In this document: piece by piece, positions 6,693 to 9,216 of the stretch
How the letters are laid out: each line of letters opens with the position of its first letter
How positions within the stretch are numbered: position 1 is the first letter of the stretch
NCBI GenBank assembly: GCA_021797025.1
Contig: JAKAAK010000119.1
Span: 1 to 9,216 of the forward strand
Reading direction: 5' to 3'
Source: Thermoplasmata archaeon
GTDB lineage: Archaea; Thermoplasmatota; Thermoplasmata; Thermoplasmatales; Thermoplasmataceae
DNA: 9,216 bases
Translations under genes and position numbers: made by a program
Notes under the pieces: generated by a model
Told to the model about the DNA's origin: nothing
What the model saw: the letters and a program-made list of their open reading frames with translations, nothing else
Databases searched by the model: none

Positions 6693-7807
6693 AAGTTGCA
6701 GTTATAGGATGGGAGCTCCCCCCGGCATTTTCTGGGGGGCTTGGAATACATACATACAATTTGTTTTCCATAGTTGGTAAGATCATTCCGGTTGACATAT
6801 ACCTACCTGATATGGGATATTCCTTTCCACCATACCCGTTCAATGTGAGAACCGTAAAAATTAAATCTGGAATAGCCGGAAATGTATATTCCCATGTAAC
6901 AAACTTTATTGATGCGGTCAATGATTATAATGAAAAGGTTGTTGAAAATTTCAGGCCGGAAGGCGTTTCACTGGTACACTGCCATGACTGGATAACATTC
7001 AGGGCAGGAATTGAAATCAAAAAACGATATAAGATTCCGCTGGTGGTAACATTCCACAGCACAGAGTATGACAGGTCTGCATATTTCAATCCGCAGGAAC
7101 CAATCATGAAGGTTGAGGCGGAAGGGGCCAGTGAAGCCGATGCCGTGATTACTGTATCAAATCTCACAAAGGACGTTGTATCGAAGAATTACCATATAAA
7201 TCCTGATAAGATAACCACTGTATACAACGGAGTAAAGGCATTCCCCTATACATCTGGAATCCCATTCAGCAAAGAGAGGCAGGTTCTGTACTTCGGCCGG
7301 ATAACGAGCCAGAAGGGCCCGAAATTTTTCATGGAAATGGCCAGAAAGGCCCTTGAATATGAAAACAATATAAGTTTTGTCATGGCAGGAACCGGTGACC
7401 TGCTGGATGAGATGAAAGCATATGCTTATAACTACAATATCCAGGATAAATTTTACTTTCCAGGATTCGTGGATTTCCAGAAGGCAATTGAATATTATAA
7501 AAAGTCCTCCGTATTCGTGATACCTTCGGTTTCGGAGCCATTCGGAATTACTGTTCTGGAATCAATGGTATCGGGAACACCGGTTGTGATGAGCAGAACA
7601 ACGGGAGTTGGTGAAGCATTGAACAATGCATTGAAAGCAGATTTCTGGGACACAGATGTGATGTCATCATACGTGGTTTCCATACTGAATCATAAAAGCC
7701 TGATGGATACTCTATCAATTTATGGAAAATATGAGGGTATGTCATTTACATGGGAAAAATCAGCCATGAAAACACTGGAGGTGTACAGATCAGTATGGAG
7801 GATATAA
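6689..7807 (+). CDS. Glycogen synthase-like glycosyltransferase (GT4/GT5, GT-B fold)
   Basis: A 372-residue two-Rossmann-domain glycosyltransferase that probably adds glucose from a nucleotide sugar to the non-reducing end of alpha-1,4-glucan. The N-terminal domain has the glycogen-synthase-like V-I-G-W8-E-L-P-P and S15-G-G-L-G, then H97-C-H-D100-W and T121-F-H-S-T-E. The C-terminal domain has Y201-F-G-R204-I and Q208-K209-G (donor phosphate binding) and S282-E283-P-F-G-I-T-V-L-E291, the EX7E motif of retaining GT4/GT5 enzymes. Where bacterial GlgA has K-T/V-G-G-L, this protein has F-S-G-G-L. At 372 residues it is shorter than bacterial GlgA (about 480). ADP-glucose or UDP-glucose use cannot be told. 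The start is TTG 6689, whose last two bases overlap the upstream TGA stop (TTGA), with an SD site; conserved sequence begins at the second codon. Neighbours support a glycogen role; another hexosyltransferase role is the main alternative. Confidence 0.87.
   Translation: MKVAVIGWELPPAFSGGLGIHTYNLFSIVGKIIPVDIYLPDMGYSFPPYPFNVRTVKIKSGIAGNVYSHVTNFIDAVNDYNEKVVENFRPEGVSLVHCHDWITFRAGIEIKKRYKIPLVVTFHSTEYDRSAYFNPQEPIMKVEAEGASEADAVITVSNLTKDVVSKNYHINPDKITTVYNGVKAFPYTSGIPFSKERQVLYFGRITSQKGPKFFMEMARKALEYENNISFVMAGTGDLLDEMKAYAYNYNIQDKFYFPGFVDFQKAIEYYKKSSVFVIPSVSEPFGITVLESMVSGTPVVMSRTTGVGEALNNALKADFWDTDVMSSYVVSILNHKSLMDTLSIYGKYEGMSFTWEKSAMKTLEVYRSVWRI
7777..7783 (+). promoter_or_regulatory. Strong Shine-Dalgarno site that sets the GH57 start
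   Basis: GGAGGTG within the end of the glycosyltransferase gene lies 11 nt before ATG 7795. The in-frame ATG at 7750 has no such site and would add 15 residues that look unlike GH57 N-termini. Confidence 0.7.
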
Positions 7808-8913
7808 TTTTTTATTTTGAATTGCACCAGCCATTCAGGATCCGTCCCCTGAGAATGCAGGATAAAATAAGCCCGGAGGATATTTTCTGGGAGGAAAAGA
7901 ATATGGAAATATTCAGGAGGATATCTGAAGACGCATACATACCGGCCACAAAAACATTCATGGAAAGTGGTATACATTCAACCTTTTCCCTATCAGGCAC
8001 ATTCATAGAGCAGGCATTGAAATATAACCCGAAAACCATTGATGTTATTGATGACTATGTCAGGTCAGGGTTATGCGAACTGATGGGTGAAACCTATTTT
8101 CACTCACTTGCATCTGTATGGAACGAGGATGAATTCATAGAGCAGGTAAATGATCAGAGAAAGCTTATCAGGGATACCTTTAACTATGTTCCTGAATCAT
8201 TCAGGAATACAGAGCTCATATATAACAACAGAATAGCCGAGATTGCGAGGGATCTGGGATTCAAAAATATCATTGCAGAGGGGACGGATAATATTATCAA
8301 AAATTATAATCCGGATTATAGATATCTCGCTCCATCAGGTATAAACTTATATTTGAGAAACTATGCAATGAGTGATAATATATCTTTCAGGTTTTCCAAT
8401 GATCAGTGGTCTGGATACCCATTAACAGCTGAGAAGTTTATAAAATGGGCAAAGGAAAGCCCCGGGGATATAATGAACCTGTTCATGGATTATGAGACCT
8501 TCGGCGAGCATCAGAAAAAGGAAAGTGGAATATTTGAGTTCATCAAATATCTTCCAGGTTACATAGAAGAATACGGATTGAAAACCATGAATATCAGAGA
8601 AATATCTGCGCATCACAGGTCCATGGGAACAGTGAGCATAGATAAAACCACTTCATGGGCAGATGCCGGTAGGGATTTATCTGCATGGCTTGGAAATTCT
8701 ATGCAACAGGAAGCTTTCGATAGGCTGAAATCCTGCAATAATTTTGATAAAAGGAAAATATGGAGGTATATGCAGACATCCGACTTGATATATTATATGT
8801 CCATGGGAAACCCCGAAGATTTCAGTGTTCATCAGTACTTCAATCCGTACAGATCACCCTATCTGGCTTTTATTTATTATATGTTTGCGCTGGATATTTT
8901 ATGCAATAAATAG
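7795..8913 (+). CDS. GH57 family alpha-amylase-like enzyme
   Basis: A 372-residue GH57 protein, retaining alpha-glucan hydrolase or transferase. All five family motifs are visible: H11-Q-P-F-R (1), E95-L-M-G-E-T-Y-F-H-S (2), F136-R-N-T-E140-L-I-Y (3, E140 the expected nucleophile), F230-M-D232-Y-E-T-F-G-E-H (4, D232 the expected acid/base) and T286-S-W-A-D-A-G-R-D-L-S-A-W (5). The catalytic barrel is near minimal; characterised GH57 branching enzymes and 4-alpha-glucanotransferases are clearly longer (over 500 residues), so the usual extra C-terminal domains are missing. The motif 4 form M-D-Y-E-T-F-G-E-H matches the archaeal alpha-amylase-like group. ATG 7795 is preferred over the in-frame ATG 7750 because of the GGAGGTG site and because HQP motifs lie close to the N-terminus in the family. 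It overlaps the glycosyltransferase gene by 13 bp, so coupled expression is expected. Hydrolysis, disproportionation or branching cannot be told apart from sequence. Confidence 0.88.
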   Translation: MEDIIFYFELHQPFRIRPLRMQDKISPEDIFWEEKNMEIFRRISEDAYIPATKTFMESGIHSTFSLSGTFIEQALKYNPKTIDVIDDYVRSGLCELMGETYFHSLASVWNEDEFIEQVNDQRKLIRDTFNYVPESFRNTELIYNNRIAEIARDLGFKNIIAEGTDNIIKNYNPDYRYLAPSGINLYLRNYAMSDNISFRFSNDQWSGYPLTAEKFIKWAKESPGDIMNLFMDYETFGEHQKKESGIFEFIKYLPGYIEEYGLKTMNIREISAHHRSMGTVSIDKTTSWADAGRDLSAWLGNSMQQEAFDRLKSCNNFDKRKIWRYMQTSDLIYYMSMGNPEDFSVHQYFNPYRSPYLAFIYYMFALDILCNK

Positions 8914-8961
8914 AATATCATTTGAGCTATTCCTGCCGTAAATACCGGAAGAAAATAGATA

Positions 8962-8974
8962 TTTAATATTTAAA
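8962..8974 (+). promoter_or_regulatory. TATA box of the MFS transporter gene (leaderless)
   Basis: TTTAATATTTAAA is centred about 22 bp before ATG 8990. It is very like the rhodanese box in sequence and spacing, and shows that the transporter has its own promoter rather than simply continuing the glucan operon. Confidence 0.6.
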
Positions 8975-8989
8975 GCGCATAAGCTTGCA

Positions 8990-9216
8990 ATGGGTGAGAA
9001 TATGAAAAAAACTGTGGGCAATCACCTGCCTGTAGTGTTTCAGAGCATGTTTATAATAGCCCTCGGCAATTTCATAGATTCCGCATATGCACCCCTAGCA
9101 CCTTTCATCAAAAACTATTATCTCCTGACGGCAACACAGGTGGGACTTATCACAAGCATCCTGTTTATTGGGTCTTCCAGTGTTTCATTATTTACTGGAT
9201 TTCTCGTTGATAAAAT
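8990..9216 (+). CDS. MFS transporter, N-terminal part (runs off the window)
   Basis: An open frame from ATG 8990 continues past the window edge, with about 75 residues visible. It begins M-G-E-N-M-K-K-T-V-G-N-H, followed by a first membrane helix (about V-V-F-Q-S-M-F-I-I-A-L-G-N-F-I-D), a short loop P-L-A-P-F-I-K-N-Y-Y, and a second helix (V-G-L-I-T-S-I-L-F-I-G-S-S-S-V-S-L-F). It ends in G-F-L-V-D-K, which matches the start of the conserved loop 2-3 motif (GxLaDr) of the major facilitator superfamily. The spacing of helix, 'T-Q-V-G' and GxxxDK is typical of the family. Substrate is unknown; position beside a glucan operon makes a sugar possible, but the separate promoter weakens that. ATG 8990 fits a leaderless transcript from the TATA box; ATG 9002, four nt after GGTGA (8993-8997), is the alternative. 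Confidence 0.8.
   Translation, partial: MGENMKKTVGNHLPVVFQSMFIIALGNFIDSAYAPLAPFIKNYYLLTATQVGLITSILFIGSSSVSLFTGFLVDK

Noticed and set aside
6689..7807. Trehalose synthase or sucrose-phosphate synthase
   Set aside because: The GT-B motifs alone would allow it, but the GGLG N-terminal motif and the location between debranching and GH57 genes favour a glycogen synthase-like enzyme.
7495..8039. Overlapping - strand open frames opposite the glycosyltransferase and GH57 genes
   Set aside because: They mirror well-recognised coding sequence, with no promoter or recognisable domain.
1..9216. Mobile element, CRISPR array, tRNA or rRNA gene
   Set aside because: No transposase, integrase, regularly spaced repeats or RNA gene signatures were seen; the gene content is ordinary chromosomal metabolism.

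Overview
The window looks like chromosomal DNA of a thermoacidophilic archaeon, most probably a member of the Thermoplasmatales (Thermoplasma/Picrophilus/Ferroplasma-like). This is inferred from AT-rich DNA with very heavy use of ATA for Ile and AGA/AGG for Arg, archaeal TATA-like boxes lying about 20-27 bp upstream of start codons with no leader (leaderless transcripts), and a glucan gene set of archaeal type. The genus is not proven.

Layout. (1) 15-2145, + strand: a two-gene unit encoding a DUF58 protein with a von Willebrand A-like domain, followed after 1 bp by an unrecognised protein with about eight membrane segments. (2) 2146-2361: a gene-free stretch holding a TATA-like box, a perfect 15-bp palindrome and a foldable element that may be the 3' end of the rhodanese transcript or a small + strand RNA. 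(3) 2362-2676, - strand: a single-domain rhodanese with its own leaderless promoter. (4) 2821-4734, - strand: an intracellular GH15 glucoamylase. (5) 4735-4859: a 125-bp divergent promoter region with inverted and direct repeats. (6) 4860-8913, + strand: a tight operon of overlapping genes for a glycogen debranching enzyme (GH133 type), a GT4/GT5-type glycogen synthase-like glycosyltransferase and a GH57 amylase-like enzyme. (7) From 8990 to the edge: the start of an MFS transporter with its own promoter.

Function. The centre of the window is a storage-glucan locus. The glycosyltransferase would extend alpha-1,4-glucan. The debranching enzyme would remove alpha-1,6 stubs, the GH15 enzyme would release glucose from chain ends, and the GH57 enzyme would cut or rearrange chains. 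None of the four proteins has a signal peptide, so this is internal glycogen turnover rather than digestion of external starch. The placement of glucoamylase opposite the synthase-containing operon, with both start sites in one 125-bp spacer, suggests shared control. No dedicated branching enzyme or nucleotide-sugar pyrophosphorylase is present in the window.

Nothing here is clearly a new defence or mobile system. The most open items are the structured element at 2243-2390, the repeats between the divergent promoters, the identity of the short GH57 enzyme, and the DUF58/eight-helix membrane pair.
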